NCBI RefSeq assembly: GCF_900215325.1
Contig: NZ_OCMS01000001.1
Location: 1,263,101-1,327,100, forward strand
Origin: Fibrobacter sp. UWB16
Lineage (GTDB): Bacteria > Fibrobacterota > Fibrobacteria > Fibrobacterales > Fibrobacteraceae
Reading direction: 5' to 3'
Length of the DNA: 64,000 nt
Shown here: one piece after another, positions 16,883 through 25,640 of the stretch
Numbering within the stretch: the first letter of the stretch is position 1
Layout: every line of letters starts with the position of its first letter
Translations under genes and position numbers: made by a program
The notes under the pieces: model-generated
What the model saw: only the letters and a program-made list of their open reading frames with translations
Database searches by the model: none
Told to the model about the DNA's origin: nothing

Positions 16883-17069
16883 AGAGTTCGCTCTTATTCT
16901 AGCAATTGGAAAACGACCAAAATTTCAATCCTCTAGGAATAAGGCAGAGCACTCACACCTCGTGGTGTGGGTCGTTTGTGCCTACTAGAAGGAAAAGGTT
17001 TCTTGGTCGTTACCTCAATTGCTGTGGGTGCTTGCGATTCCACACTTTTTTATTGGAATCAAGCACCCA
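16883..17069 (+). ncRNA. folded leader or small RNA upstream of FISUMP gene
   Basis: The gap 16570-17112 has no gene but strong structure. Nested stems: AGCAATTG 16901 with CAATTGCT 17016; AACGACCAA 16912 with TTGGTCGTT 17003; CCTCTAG 16930 with CTAGAAGG 16985; AGGCA 16942 with TGCCT 16979; CTCACACC 16952 with GGTGTGGG 16964 around a TCGT loop. Then TGTGG/CCACA (17023-17044) followed by TTTTTT is terminator-like and overlaps an alternative 16-bp stem (17025-17042 with 17054-17069). A possible -10 (TATATT, 16742-16747) lies upstream. It may be a cis-acting attenuator or an independent 6S-like RNA; no known class matched. Confidence 0.55.
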
Positions 17070-17079
17070 TTGTAAGGGG

Positions 17080-17096
17080 AACTCCGCGAGTTTTTT
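17080..17096 (+). terminator. short terminator-like hairpin before start codon
   Basis: AACTC-CGC-GAGTT followed by TTTT lies 17 nt before the FISUMP ATG and just ahead of its GGAGG ribosome site (17103-17107). It is only 5 bp, so a role in attenuation or in masking the ribosome site is possible but unproven. Confidence 0.3.
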
Positions 17097-17112
17097 AACC
17101 ACGGAGGTCAAT

Positions 17113-18681
17113 ATGAAGAAGACAAACCTAATCACACTAGTAAGAAACATCATTCTTACATTTCCACTATATTCCGCTGCATTTATTGGTTGTGGCGAAG
17201 AAGTTACCGAAGTCACAAATGTGACAAATGAAGTAACGGGAATGGAGCAAGTCAAAAAATATTCAGACTTGCCCAAATGCTCTTCTGATAATTTCGGTTT
17301 GATATACTACGTATCAGACTCTGCCAAAGTATTTTACTGCAACGAAAAGAAATGGCTAACACTAAACGGAAGCAACGGAAAAGATGGTTCAGACGGTAAA
17401 GACGGCAAGAACGGCACCAACGGAAAGGACGGCGTTTCTCCCGTATTGTTCGATTCAGCTGGGAATTATATCCCAGGAAACGGCGACTCAATTACCGTTG
17501 TGATAAAAAACTATGGTAAAACCGTTACGGGGCTAGGGGAATGCACTTCCAAACGCGAAGGCGAAGTTGCACATTTAGACTCTGTAGACAACCCCCTATA
17601 TTACATCTGCAAGTCCAAATCATGGAAAACAGCGACACCGCTTGAATATGACACCTATAAATGGGCAGACACAACTGATGGTGCGTCAAAATTAGGAAAA
17701 GTCACCAAGAAAATGTACGTTTTCGACAAGACTAAATGGCGTGCAGCAATTGGTGCAGAAATCGAACTAGGACTATGCATTGAAAAACGTACTGGCGAAG
17801 TGTCTAAATATTACGAAGTTTATTTTACATGCAACAACAGGCAGTGGAGTCCTTCGACTCTGCTTGAGTATGATACTTACGGGAAAGACTGCCTAGAAAA
17901 CGGATCTATTGATAGCGGTAAAATTTTTCCCTATAACAAGTATGTGTGTGATAGAGGAATGTTTAGATTCGCCATGCCAATGGAATTAGCTATAAAGCAA
18001 GGATGTTCTAGCTACAACAAGGGCGAAAAGGTCCAATATCAGTATTCGAATTATGTGTGTGACCCAGATTCGAGTATAGCATGGAATGTTTACTACAATA
18101 CCGATTTGTGGTTTGCAGATAGAGATTCATCTGGGTGGAGTTTCGATTTTGACCATATAAACATGGGAACAATGAAAGACCCCCGTGATGGCAAGGTATA
18201 CAAAACCGTAGGGCTGAAATCACAAATGTGGATGGCAGAAAATTTGAAATATGAACTGAAGGGGAGTTACTGCTATCACGATAGTTTGAAGTATTGTGAT
18301 AAATATGGAGTATATTACAAAGAGTCTTCAATTTCGAAGGCATGCCCCGAAGGATGGCACGTTCCAACAGCAATAGAATGGGGAGTATTGTTTAGTTTAC
18401 CAATTACGCAAAATCCGGATGGATTGTGGATAGACGGCGAATACAAATTTAATTATGACGCAACAGGTCCTTGCCGTTCAGAATCAACATACAACGGACA
18501 TACCACAGTAAATTGGTATGATAACGACTGTGCTGATGGATATTGGACATCGAGTAAAGGTGGAGATTACTATTTAGTGACATCCATTAGTAGTGGTTAT
18601 GGTTATTATGAGTATACGACTACAACGGTTTATGATAATAATGAAGTTCGTCAAATTCGTTGCATTAAAGATACGGAATAA
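17113..18681 (+). CDS. FISUMP-domain lipoprotein with collagen-like segment
   Basis: From the ATG at 17113 (GGAGG 5 nt upstream) the protein has 522 residues. Signal peptide with lipobox FIGC (Cys27); a short low-complexity stretch; about eight collagen-like Gly-x-y triplets (GSDGKDGKNGTNGKDG) near residue 95; three Cys-containing beta repeats (C-x-R-x-GEV ... YxCxxxxW, at about 140-300); then the FISUMP domain from about residue 355 (DPRDGKVYKTVG, MWMAENLKY, CPEGWHVP, QIRCIK). Likely displayed on the outer surface. Its leader is unusually long and structured. Function unknown. Confidence 0.88.
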   Translation: MKKTNLITLVRNIILTFPLYSAAFIGCGEEVTEVTNVTNEVTGMEQVKKYSDLPKCSSDNFGLIYYVSDSAKVFYCNEKKWLTLNGSNGKDGSDGKDGKNGTNGKDGVSPVLFDSAGNYIPGNGDSITVVIKNYGKTVTGLGECTSKREGEVAHLDSVDNPLYYICKSKSWKTATPLEYDTYKWADTTDGASKLGKVTKKMYVFDKTKWRAAIGAEIELGLCIEKRTGEVSKYYEVYFTCNNRQWSPSTLLEYDTYGKDCLENGSIDSGKIFPYNKYVCDRGMFRFAMPMELAIKQGCSSYNKGEKVQYQYSNYVCDPDSSIAWNVYYNTDLWFADRDSSGWSFDFDHINMGTMKDPRDGKVYKTVGLKSQMWMAENLKYELKGSYCYHDSLKYCDKYGVYYKESSISKACPEGWHVPTAIEWGVLFSLPITQNPDGLWIDGEYKFNYDATGPCRSESTYNGHTTVNWYDNDCADGYWTSSKGGDYYLVTSISSGYGYYEYTTTTVYDNNEVRQIRCIKDTE

Positions 18682-18705
18682 GATACCGCCATTTTAAATA
18701 AATTC

Positions 18706-18738
18706 AAATCGCCCTGACTCTTGTTGGGACGATTTTAT
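18706..18738 (+). terminator. Rho-independent terminator of FISUMP gene
   Basis: AAATCG-CCC ... GGGA-CGATTT followed by TATT lies 25 nt after the stop codon at 18681. Confidence 0.55.
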
Positions 18739-18780
18739 TCGTAAAGCCAAAGCCACCTATTTGAAAAGAAAAAAAACATG

Positions 18781-18809
18781 AGATCCTTCGACTTTGCTCA
18801 GGATGACAG
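18781..18809. repeat. REP-like element (GGATCC/GGATGAC family)
   Basis: GATCCTTCGACTTTGCTCAG followed by GATGAC, between convergent genes. Same family as 19668, 29896 and 54876. Confidence 0.55.
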
Positions 18810-18811
18810 CA

Positions 18812-19567
18812 CTAACCCTTTACATGTATAGCCGAAGCAAATTCTTTCAAGAGTGCAGGATCGTTGACTTTTTCCCAGAGGGTGCCTGTCACAATGATCT
18901 GGGCGCCAGCGGCAACGCGGACGGCTGCAGTCTGCGGGTCCTTGATTCCACCACCGGTGATAATCGTCATTTCGGTCGCCTTGCGAGTGTAGGCGATGTG
19001 TTCGACCGGCACAGGTTCTTCTGCACCGCTACCGGCTTCGAGGTAAACGTAACGCATGCCCATGAGTTCTGCAGCGATGGAATTCACCATGCTGAGCTTC
19101 GGCTTGTTGGCCGGCACCGGCATCGTATTGCTGATGTATTCGACCGTCGTGCGCTTGCCACTGTTAATGAGCTGGTATGCCGTCGGGATTGCTTCCATGT
19201 TGAGCGCACGCACGAGGGCGCCACCGCGCACCTGTTCATCAATAAGGTAGTTCGGATTGCGACCGCTCACGAGCGTCATGAAAAGCATGGCATCAAAGCC
19301 AGGAACAACCTGAGAAGCGCCACCCGGGAAAAGGATTACCGGCAAGTCGACTGCGGCCTTAAGGGCTGCGACCTGTTTCGGGAGCGTAAAATTGCCGAGG
19401 TAAGAACCGCCGACCAAGAGCAAGTCCGCACCATTTTCTGCAGCCATCGAGCCAGCCTTGACAAAGGCGGCCTCGTCCGAAGTATCCGGATCCAAGAGCA
19501 CCGCAAAAAGTGCGCCGCGCTTTTCGATATCAGCATTCAAACGGAGTTCAGTCTTACCAGGTTTCAT
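18812..19567 (-). CDS. geranylgeranylglyceryl phosphate synthase family protein
   Basis: A 251-residue TIM-barrel prenyltransferase of the GGGPS/PcrB family, which joins a polyprenyl diphosphate to sn-glycerol-1-phosphate. Visible motifs: VLLDPDT near residue 26, LVGGSYLG near 53, ILFPGGASQVVPG, MTLVSGRNPNYLI, YVYLEAGSGA, and the C-terminal phosphate site IITGGGI and IIVTGT. Archaea use it for ether lipids; bacterial members of the same group occur in Bacteroidetes. The start has AAGGAA 5 nt upstream. It appears to stand alone. Product chain length cannot be read from sequence. Confidence 0.88.
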   Translation of the reverse strand: MKPGKTELRLNADIEKRGALFAVLLDPDTSDEAAFVKAGSMAAENGADLLLVGGSYLGNFTLPKQVAALKAAVDLPVILFPGGASQVVPGFDAMLFMTLVSGRNPNYLIDEQVRGGALVRALNMEAIPTAYQLINSGKRTTVEYISNTMPVPANKPKLSMVNSIAAELMGMRYVYLEAGSGAEEPVPVEHIAYTRKATEMTIITGGGIKDPQTAAVRVAAGAQIIVTGTLWEKVNDPALLKEFASAIHVKG

Positions 19568-19726
19568 AACAATTCCTTTTCACACATAATGCGCTAGATA
19601 GAGTAAAGATACAATATTTCCACAAGGAGATTCCTGTTCAGGCCAAGGTAACATCGCAAATCAAGATTTCACGGGATCCTTCAGGCTTTCGCCCTCAGGA
19701 TGACGAGGCGCACGAGCATGACAAAG

Positions 19727-19774
19727 CAAAAAGAAGGCGGGCCTCAGCCCGCCTTCTGTCCCTCTATCCTCCTA
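19727..19774 (-). terminator. terminator with preceding orphan TTAGGAGG motif (operon A)
   Basis: On the minus strand AGAAGGCGGGC-TGAG-GCCCGCCTTCTTTTTG forms a strong stem with a U-run. Just before it, TAGGAGGATA (19765-19774) looks like a ribosome site, but no ATG follows. The same arrangement ends all four array operons. A GGATCC/GGATGAC repeat at 19668-19703 follows. Confidence 0.7.
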
Positions 19775-19807
19775 ACAACAACCCAAGCACTATTAGAGGG
19801 AGCAAAT

Positions 19808-21559
19808 TCAATTTTTAACGCAACGGATCGAGAAATCTTGCATATAGAAGCCTTCCAGCACAGTCCAACTCACAAAATTTATTCCAAGCAATGTGTATTT
19901 GCCATCACCGTCCCGCGTCAAAGAGGGGTATGTTTCTACGGCCAAATCACCAAAACCGATTTGTGTCAAATTCCGCCCCATCCGACCATCTACACGGCAG
20001 ATTTCACCGCACGACTCACGCACAAAGTCAAACAATTCATTCCATTCCTCGCCTTGCGGGATATGCCATCCGTCCGGACATAGGCCTTGATAATACCCGT
20101 TCGCCGTTTCAACAGAATCAACATAGGTAGCAAGCTTTGACGACCCGAAATATCCATCATCAAAATCAATAACATAACGGCAAACCAAAGTGTCCAAAAC
20201 GTCCGCAGGTTGTTCCAGCCCCGTAAGGCAATCACTATAAAAAACAAGTGCTTGATTCGGATCCAGGCCCAAAACGTCTTCAACATTTTCATAACGAACC
20301 CAAGTGTTCCAATACGCAGAATCAAGCGTGTTGCGATATTCCAGAAAATCACGGTCACCCCCTTGATCGCGGGCAACTTCAGCAGAATCATACCCCACAG
20401 CAGGGACAATTCGTTCATCGCTGTAATTCAGATTTTCGGCCATCCAAGTCATCGGTTTTCCATTTATATTATACGTAACCGTACGGTAAGTTTTTCCGTC
20501 ACGCGGATCCGTCATCGACCCCGTTTCGTAATCCACCTGTTCAGCAATCTTGTATCTATAAGTCTTACGCCACTGTTTAGCGTTGCAAGTCAAAACGGCC
20601 CAGCGCTCATAATCGATATCGATTTCCAAAGAGCGGCCATCATTACCGTCATCGCATTTACCGAGTCCATTTATGCCGGCCATCAACTGAGTCAAATATT
20701 CTTTTTCGCCTTCATTTTGGGCATAGACAAATTCAAAATCCAAGCGCCACGAGAATGTATTTTTCACGGAGTCGTTCGCTGCGAAAGATCCAGTCTGAGC
20801 AAAGGTTTTAAAAGAAGCCAAAGGCGTTTCCGAGTCACCCCAACCAACGACAAGCGAGCTCAAGTAGCGCAACGCCATCTGCTTGTAATCATCTTCCCAA
20901 TAGTCAAGTTTGTCAAAATCAAATGTCGCATCAAAAAGACCAACAGCATCTAAAACCTCACGGTCGGCCTGTTGTTTTGCAGCGACAAAGCTCATCCCTT
21001 GCTTCACCAAGTACCGCACGCGAATCGCTTCGAGATAGGTCATCATGTTGATGCCGACATTTTTCGTTTCGCGCAGGTCCACAATAGCACTATACAGCAC
21101 ATCGTCATCAAACGACCAAGTACCATCCCACTCCCAATAAGCATTTTCTTGCCATGGAGAGAGTTCAAGCAAGACATACGGACTATGGACTGTCACGCTA
21201 TCAAAACGGAACATCCCAGACGTATCCGTGCAGCGCGTCATATAAGAAGCACCAGTTGTATCCAAAGTAACAGAATCAAGTTCAGACATTCTTATTACGG
21301 ATCCCAATTCGACATCGCTAATCAAGGCAAGAGGAGTACCACCAACAGAATCGGCAGCCAAGCGCACAGCCATCACATTCACGGATATATTTTTAAGCAG
21401 TGCAGTTTCTTCCGTGGAGCCACCATCATGCGCAAGCGGAGACCGATCAAGATCTTCGGAACAGCTCGAAAGAAACAAGAGAAGAAGCAGCGCTACAATC
21501 AGGCAAAACGCCGCTTCTACAAAATCACGCCACAGCGTGTTTTGATCTGATTTTTTCAT
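19808..21559 (-). CDS. FISUMP lipoprotein, array operon A
   Basis: A 583-residue lipoprotein with lipobox LSSC (Cys33). Three parts: a beta-rich domain (about 55-135; MSELDSVTLDTTG, SPYVLLE), a helical segment (about 155-240; YSAIVDLRETKNVGI, GMSFVAAKQQADREVL), and a C-terminal FISUMP domain from about 345 (DPRDGKTYRTV, MTWMAENLNY, CPDGWHIP, SIRCVKN). It starts 8 nt after the stop of its TIGR02147 partner, with TTAGGAGGA as a ribosome site that includes the preceding stop codon. Of the four array lipoproteins it is the most divergent in the N-terminal third. Confidence 0.88.
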   Translation of the reverse strand: MKKSDQNTLWRDFVEAAFCLIVALLLLLFLSSCSEDLDRSPLAHDGGSTEETALLKNISVNVMAVRLAADSVGGTPLALISDVELGSVIRMSELDSVTLDTTGASYMTRCTDTSGMFRFDSVTVHSPYVLLELSPWQENAYWEWDGTWSFDDDVLYSAIVDLRETKNVGINMMTYLEAIRVRYLVKQGMSFVAAKQQADREVLDAVGLFDATFDFDKLDYWEDDYKQMALRYLSSLVVGWGDSETPLASFKTFAQTGSFAANDSVKNTFSWRLDFEFVYAQNEGEKEYLTQLMAGINGLGKCDDGNDGRSLEIDIDYERWAVLTCNAKQWRKTYRYKIAEQVDYETGSMTDPRDGKTYRTVTYNINGKPMTWMAENLNYSDERIVPAVGYDSAEVARDQGGDRDFLEYRNTLDSAYWNTWVRYENVEDVLGLDPNQALVFYSDCLTGLEQPADVLDTLVCRYVIDFDDGYFGSSKLATYVDSVETANGYYQGLCPDGWHIPQGEEWNELFDFVRESCGEICRVDGRMGRNLTQIGFGDLAVETYPSLTRDGDGKYTLLGINFVSWTVLEGFYMQDFSIRCVKN

Positions 21560-21567
21560 ATATCCTC

Positions 21568-22398
21568 CTAACCCTTTTTAACACTCTTTTTTGTCATCGG
21601 GAAAAACTGCACATTCAAACGGTAGACTTCATCCGTTTCATCATCGCGTGTTGCAATCGCAATAATTTTTTTGCGGAAGGCAGCAATTTCCTGAACAATT
21701 TCATCGTAAGCGCGACGCGTAACACCAAGCGTAAGGCCCGAAAAATGGCGCTCATCTTGCGAAACGCCTTCAATAGCATCAAGTGCAAACTCGCCCATCT
21801 GGCGGTGCATCCCGCGAACAGCCAAAGGAGTCACATCCATCGGCCCCGTCGTTATAGACTTTTCCGTCTGTACGTAATTTCCATTTTCATCTTTTTGCAA
21901 AAAATTCGACTTGAGCAAAAAATTCAGCGATTCGCTGACTTCGGCAGCCGTGACTTCCGGACGGCAGGCTTTAGCAAGGGCAAGCGGCTTTGCGCCAGGC
22001 ATGGCAGGGGCGAGTTCACGGAGCACTGGATTTTTCCAGCTTTCAAAATAACGGAAGGAATCGCCTTCGATAATCCTCACCTTGTGAATATCAGCGATAG
22101 CGAGCATTTTATTAAAAATGGCTTTTTTCTCTTCATCCTTTTTTGCGTGGTCGAACTTAACCATTTCGCAAAAATAATCGAGCTCATAATTTTCAAGCCC
22201 CATTGCAGAAGCCACACGGGCAGCAGCATCTTCACTGAGATTGAAACGGCCTTCGCTTACATATTTAAGATAAACCGGCGACGAGAAACCCGCCGCACGC
22301 GTAAGCACTTGCCAGGTAAACGCAGATTTCGCCTTCTTTTCGGCGTAATAATCCGCTATATACTGGCGGTAGTTCGTGTATTCCAACACGTCCTTCAT
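21568..22398 (-). CDS. TIGR02147 family predicted regulator, array operon A
   Basis: A 276-residue cytoplasmic protein of the Fibrobacter paralogous family TIGR02147. The first 70 residues (YRQYIADYYAEKKAKSAFTW, AGFSSPVYLKYVSEGR, LSEDAAARVASAMGL) look like an XRE-type helix-turn-helix; residues 80-276 form a family-specific helical domain (PGAKPLALAKACRPEVTAAEV) shared by all four array copies. GGAGG precedes the ATG. It is the first gene of a two-gene operon with the FISUMP lipoprotein. A dedicated regulator role is inferred from the N-terminal fold and strict pairing. Confidence 0.85.
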   Translation of the reverse strand: MKDVLEYTNYRQYIADYYAEKKAKSAFTWQVLTRAAGFSSPVYLKYVSEGRFNLSEDAAARVASAMGLENYELDYFCEMVKFDHAKKDEEKKAIFNKMLAIADIHKVRIIEGDSFRYFESWKNPVLRELAPAMPGAKPLALAKACRPEVTAAEVSESLNFLLKSNFLQKDENGNYVQTEKSITTGPMDVTPLAVRGMHRQMGEFALDAIEGVSQDERHFSGLTLGVTRRAYDEIVQEIAAFRKKIIAIATRDDETDEVYRLNVQFFPMTKKSVKKG

Positions 22399-22626
22399 TC
22401 ATCCTCCCAAAAAACACCCTTTACTTTTGTACGCCCGTATTGTTGTACGATATAAATATAAATGAATTTTTCGTAAATTCTTTAAAATCACGATAAAAAA
22501 GTGTTGTTTTCGTTGTAATTTTACAAATTTCTTTGATTTTTAGGAAATTTCATGAAATTTTATGATACATATAAATTAATTATCATCTAAACAAGATTTC
22601 ACTGGATCCCTCGGGCTAACGCCCTC

Positions 22627-22725
22627 GGGATGACGAGGGGCAAGCCTCGGGATGACGAGATACAAGCCTCGGGATGACGAGGGGCAAGCCTTAAATGACG
22701 AGAGGCAGATTCAGGATGACGAGAT
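22627..22725. repeat. 22-bp tandem repeat derived from REP-like element
   Basis: Three consecutive 22-bp units beginning GGGATGACGAG (22627, 22649, 22671), then a degenerate 20-bp unit and a partial unit. It appears to be a local expansion of the tail of the GGATCC/GGATGAC element that starts near 22602. Confidence 0.85.
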
Positions 22726-22730
22726 ATAAC

Positions 22731-22770
22731 AAGAAAGGCGGGCCGAAGCCCGCCTTCCCTTTCCTCCTAA
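22731..22770 (-). terminator. terminator with orphan TTAGGAGG motif (operon B)
   Basis: Minus strand: TTAGGAGGAA (22761-22770), then AAGGCGGGC-TTCG-GCCCGCCTT and TCTTG. Located 28 nt after the lipoprotein stop. Confidence 0.7.
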
Positions 22771-22797
22771 CAAATATTTTTATTGCGTCTTGAATGC

Positions 22798-24588
22798 TTA
22801 TTTCTTGATGCAGCGGACAGCGGCAGAAGTATTCGGTGCATAAGGGCTATTGTCATACCCCTCACTTTCTATTCTTTTCACAAAGACATGCATATCCGCC
22901 AACCCTAAACTAAAGCCAATGGGTTTCCAATTGAAAATCTCCAGTTTATACAAAGGCACATCCGCTAAAACAAACTCGTTAGTGTACCCAAAGGTTATGA
23001 AATACACAAGACGAAGTTCTTCCTCAATGCTAGCCTGAACCCAGCCATTCAAACCAAATCCCGTCGCAACAGCATCATAAAGCGCCGGCAAAACGTCATT
23101 TTGATCAACACCATATCGTTCACCCATATTTCGCAACAACGTTTGCCAATCTTCAAATGTCGGGATTCTCCACCCATCCGGGCAAACGCCCTGATACGCA
23201 TTATGATTAGACGGTGTGATATAATCTGTATAATTCCAAGTCCAAGTTTTTTCAGAATTTTCTTCAGACGAATCCGACTTTGCAAAATACGTTGTATCCC
23301 CTAGAGCATCAACGGAATACACCTTCACATCATCGTCTCCAATATTCATTGCGGCTTTCCACTGATATTCATGCCCATACACACCACAATCCGCACTTCT
23401 AGAATCTTCCTTGCGGTAGCAGTCGATACTTCCAGACAAATTCGCTCTTAACGAACTATCAACGCTCAAAGATGTGGTATCCACAAAATCAAGATTTTCA
23501 GCCATCCATGTTTGCGAGACATCGCCCCAATTATACGTCACCGTCTTATAAGTTTTTCCATCTCGATTATCCGTCATAGAACCCATGGTATGTTCAATCG
23601 TTTTAAATCCCAAGGTCCACTTAGAGGAGCGGCAAACCACAGACACCTTACCATGAGCGACGTCAATTTCAGCGACCGCATTTTCACGAGCATCCGTGCA
23701 CTTGCCAAGGTCATTCAATCGAGCCAAATAGCCAACCTTATAGTCTATCATTTTTTTCGAATTCAAATAATATTGTTCTCGAATTTCACCTCGTCCGACA
23801 AATAATTTCGGCGGCACGGCATAAACGAGCATAGGATCCATTCCTCGAAGATCTTTAAGCACATCTTTTTCGCACATTCGAATCAGTTCATTCACATAAG
23901 CCAATTCAGAATTTCCGTCTTTTAAATTTTCAAATCCACCGAAATCTTCATATATACCAAGATTTTCAAGGATTTCGCGCTCCGCCATTTCGCCCGCCTC
24001 CGCAAAGGATTTTCCTTCAGCGAAATACTTTTGCAACAACGGCATCTTGGAAGTAGTGAGAGAGCTTACACTTACTTTTTTCACATCTCTCAAATCCACA
24101 ATAGCCTTCAACTCCTGCGAATACATACGACGGTCACGTGAACTATCTACCATGCTTGCCGGCCTAGACGCATTACGCCCATAGAAAGCTCCACGTTCTC
24201 GACAATCTTCTACATAGCACGAATCCAAAGTTTCAATCAGCACATATGGGCTATTTAGAGCCAACGACTCAAATGCAAAACGACCACTATCATTATCAAC
24301 GGTATCTACAAAAGAACGGCCCGTTTTTTCAAGCGTCAACGAATCCAATTCATAAACAGAAACAACCGTCCCCTTAGCAGCAAACACAGAACCATCGTTC
24401 TTCAAAGAATCCTCCGATCCGTTCTCGTCCGCTGTCGACCTCAGCAACGCAGGATACACATCGCCCACGCGACCAGCCAAGGAGTACACGCACGTTTCTT
24501 CTTCAGTACCACCAGCAACATCATTATCAGAGCAAGCCGTCCAAAGGAGCGCCATCAGCGCAGCCGAAGTAATTTTGTTGAAATTCAT
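22798..24588 (-). CDS. FISUMP lipoprotein, array operon B
   Basis: A 596-residue lipoprotein with lipobox WTAC (Cys19). N-terminal beta-rich domain (about 30-130: GTVVSVYELDSLTLEKTG, SPYVLIE), helical middle (about 155-215: KAIVDLRDVKKVSVSSLTT, EGKSFAEAGEMAEREILE), Cys-bearing linker, then FISUMP from about 335 (MGSMTDNRDGKTYKTV, QTWMAENLDF, CPDGWRIP, AVRCIKK). Its signal peptide and first 130 residues closely match operon C, suggesting a recent duplication. It starts 9 nt after the TIGR02147 stop. Confidence 0.88.
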   Translation of the reverse strand: MNFNKITSAALMALLWTACSDNDVAGGTEEETCVYSLAGRVGDVYPALLRSTADENGSEDSLKNDGSVFAAKGTVVSVYELDSLTLEKTGRSFVDTVDNDSGRFAFESLALNSPYVLIETLDSCYVEDCRERGAFYGRNASRPASMVDSSRDRRMYSQELKAIVDLRDVKKVSVSSLTTSKMPLLQKYFAEGKSFAEAGEMAEREILENLGIYEDFGGFENLKDGNSELAYVNELIRMCEKDVLKDLRGMDPMLVYAVPPKLFVGRGEIREQYYLNSKKMIDYKVGYLARLNDLGKCTDARENAVAEIDVAHGKVSVVCRSSKWTLGFKTIEHTMGSMTDNRDGKTYKTVTYNWGDVSQTWMAENLDFVDTTSLSVDSSLRANLSGSIDCYRKEDSRSADCGVYGHEYQWKAAMNIGDDDVKVYSVDALGDTTYFAKSDSSEENSEKTWTWNYTDYITPSNHNAYQGVCPDGWRIPTFEDWQTLLRNMGERYGVDQNDVLPALYDAVATGFGLNGWVQASIEEELRLVYFITFGYTNEFVLADVPLYKLEIFNWKPIGFSLGLADMHVFVKRIESEGYDNSPYAPNTSAAVRCIKK

Positions 24589-24597
24589 GATATCCTC

Positions 24598-25431
24598 CTA
24601 ACCTTTTTTATTTAAATGTTTATTCGTCATCGGAAAGAACTGCATATTCAAGCGATACACTTCTTCCGTTGCATCATCTTCTCTCGCGATTGCAACGATG
24701 CGTTTGCGGCACTCGGCAATTTCCTGAACGATTTTTTCGTAGGCTTTGCGCGTGATGCCAAGTGTAAGGCCCGAAAAATGGCGTTCATCCTGAGATACGC
24801 CTTCGATAGCCTCGAGCGCGAATTCGCCCATTTGCCGATGGAGCGAACGAACCGCTACCGGTGTCGCCTGCAGGGGACCCGTCGTCACGGATTTTTCGGT
24901 CTGTACATAATTTCCATCCTTGCCCTTTTGCAATAAATTCGCCTTAACCAAAAAGCTTAGCGACTCCGTCACTTCAGCAGCAGTAATTTCTGGACGGCAG
25001 GCACGGGCAAGAGCAAGGGGCTTTGCGCCCGGCATCGAAGGTGCCAGTTCACGGAGCACCGGATTTTTCCAGTCTTCGAAAAAGCGGTAAGAATCGGCCT
25101 CTATGATTTTCACCTTGTGCGCAGCAGCGATCGCAAGCATCTTGTTGAAGAAAAACTTTTTTTCTTCATCCGTCTTGGCGTGGTCAAAGCGGACCATTTC
25201 ACAGAAATAATCCCGCTCGTATTCCACAAGGGACATTGCTGAAGCAACGCGGAGCGCAGCTTCTTCGCTCAAGTTGAACCGGCCTTCGCTCACGTACTTC
25301 AGGTAAACGGGCGAAGAAAAGCCAGCCTTCTCAGCAAACATCTGCCAGGTAAATGCGGACTTAGCTTTTCTATCGGCGTAATAGTCCACAATATACTGCC
25401 GATAGCTAGTGTATTCTAGCACATCTCTCAT
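24598..25431 (-). CDS. TIGR02147 family predicted regulator, array operon B
   Basis: A 277-residue member of the family, taking the ATG at 25431 that follows GGAGGAAAC; the frame extends five codons upstream into the ribosome site itself, which argues against the longer start. The N-terminal HTH-like region (YRQYIVDYYADRKAKSAFTW, FSSPVYLKYVSEGRFNLSEE) and the C-terminal helical domain match the other copies closely. Its promoter carries both shared boxes (see 25498-25620). Confidence 0.85.
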   Translation of the reverse strand: MRDVLEYTSYRQYIVDYYADRKAKSAFTWQMFAEKAGFSSPVYLKYVSEGRFNLSEEAALRVASAMSLVEYERDYFCEMVRFDHAKTDEEKKFFFNKMLAIAAAHKVKIIEADSYRFFEDWKNPVLRELAPSMPGAKPLALARACRPEITAAEVTESLSFLVKANLLQKGKDGNYVQTEKSVTTGPLQATPVAVRSLHRQMGEFALEAIEGVSQDERHFSGLTLGITRKAYEKIVQEIAECRKRIVAIAREDDATEEVYRLNMQFFPMTNKHLNKKG

Positions 25432-25500
25432 GTTTCCTCCTAACAAACGGCTTTACGATTCCACACATTGCGAATAAAGCATAAACCGTTTCACGGTTCA

Positions 25501-25528
25501 AATATACATTCAATTTCTAAAAAGTCAA
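25501..25528 (-). promoter_or_regulatory. promoter of array operon B
   Basis: Minus strand TTGACT (25523-25528) - 16 nt - TATATT (25501-25506), continuing TG, so the -10 also reads TATATTTG and fits the Bacteroidetes TAnnTTTG pattern. About 70 nt upstream of the TIGR02147 start. Confidence 0.6.
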
Positions 25529-25620
25529 TAGTTTTTACAATATAAAATCTAATTTTTTATCAAATTTTAGCGTTTTATAAAAATTTAATTAAAAAATCAA
25601 TCATTTTTCACAATATAAAA
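25526..25620 (-). promoter_or_regulatory. paired operator-like boxes, operon B
   Basis: Plus-strand reading: proximal box CAATAGTTTTTACAATATA (abuts the -35) and distal box CAATCATTTTTCACAATATA, both continuing AAA. The ACAATATA cores start at 25537 and 25610, 73 bp or about seven helical turns apart. The same two boxes occur at operons C and D. Confidence 0.65.
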
Positions 25621-25640
25621 CAGTCTAGTAAAAAAACAAG

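Larger units (their letters stand above)
22399..22797. other. intergenic region A/B: AT-rich promoter region and repeats
   Basis: No gene. 22399-22590 is AT-rich upstream sequence of operon A; on the minus strand TTTACG - 17 nt - TATATC (22449-22477) is a weak promoter candidate, and TTGTAA/TTACAA half-sites lie near 22510-22525. The paired boxes of operons B-D are not present. 22600-22725 holds REP-like repeats, and 22731-22770 the terminator and orphan ribosome-site motif of operon B. Confidence 0.5.

Noticed and set aside
22627..22725. Possible CRISPR array
   Set aside because: Units are contiguous 22-bp repeats without unique spacers, and no cas gene is in the window.
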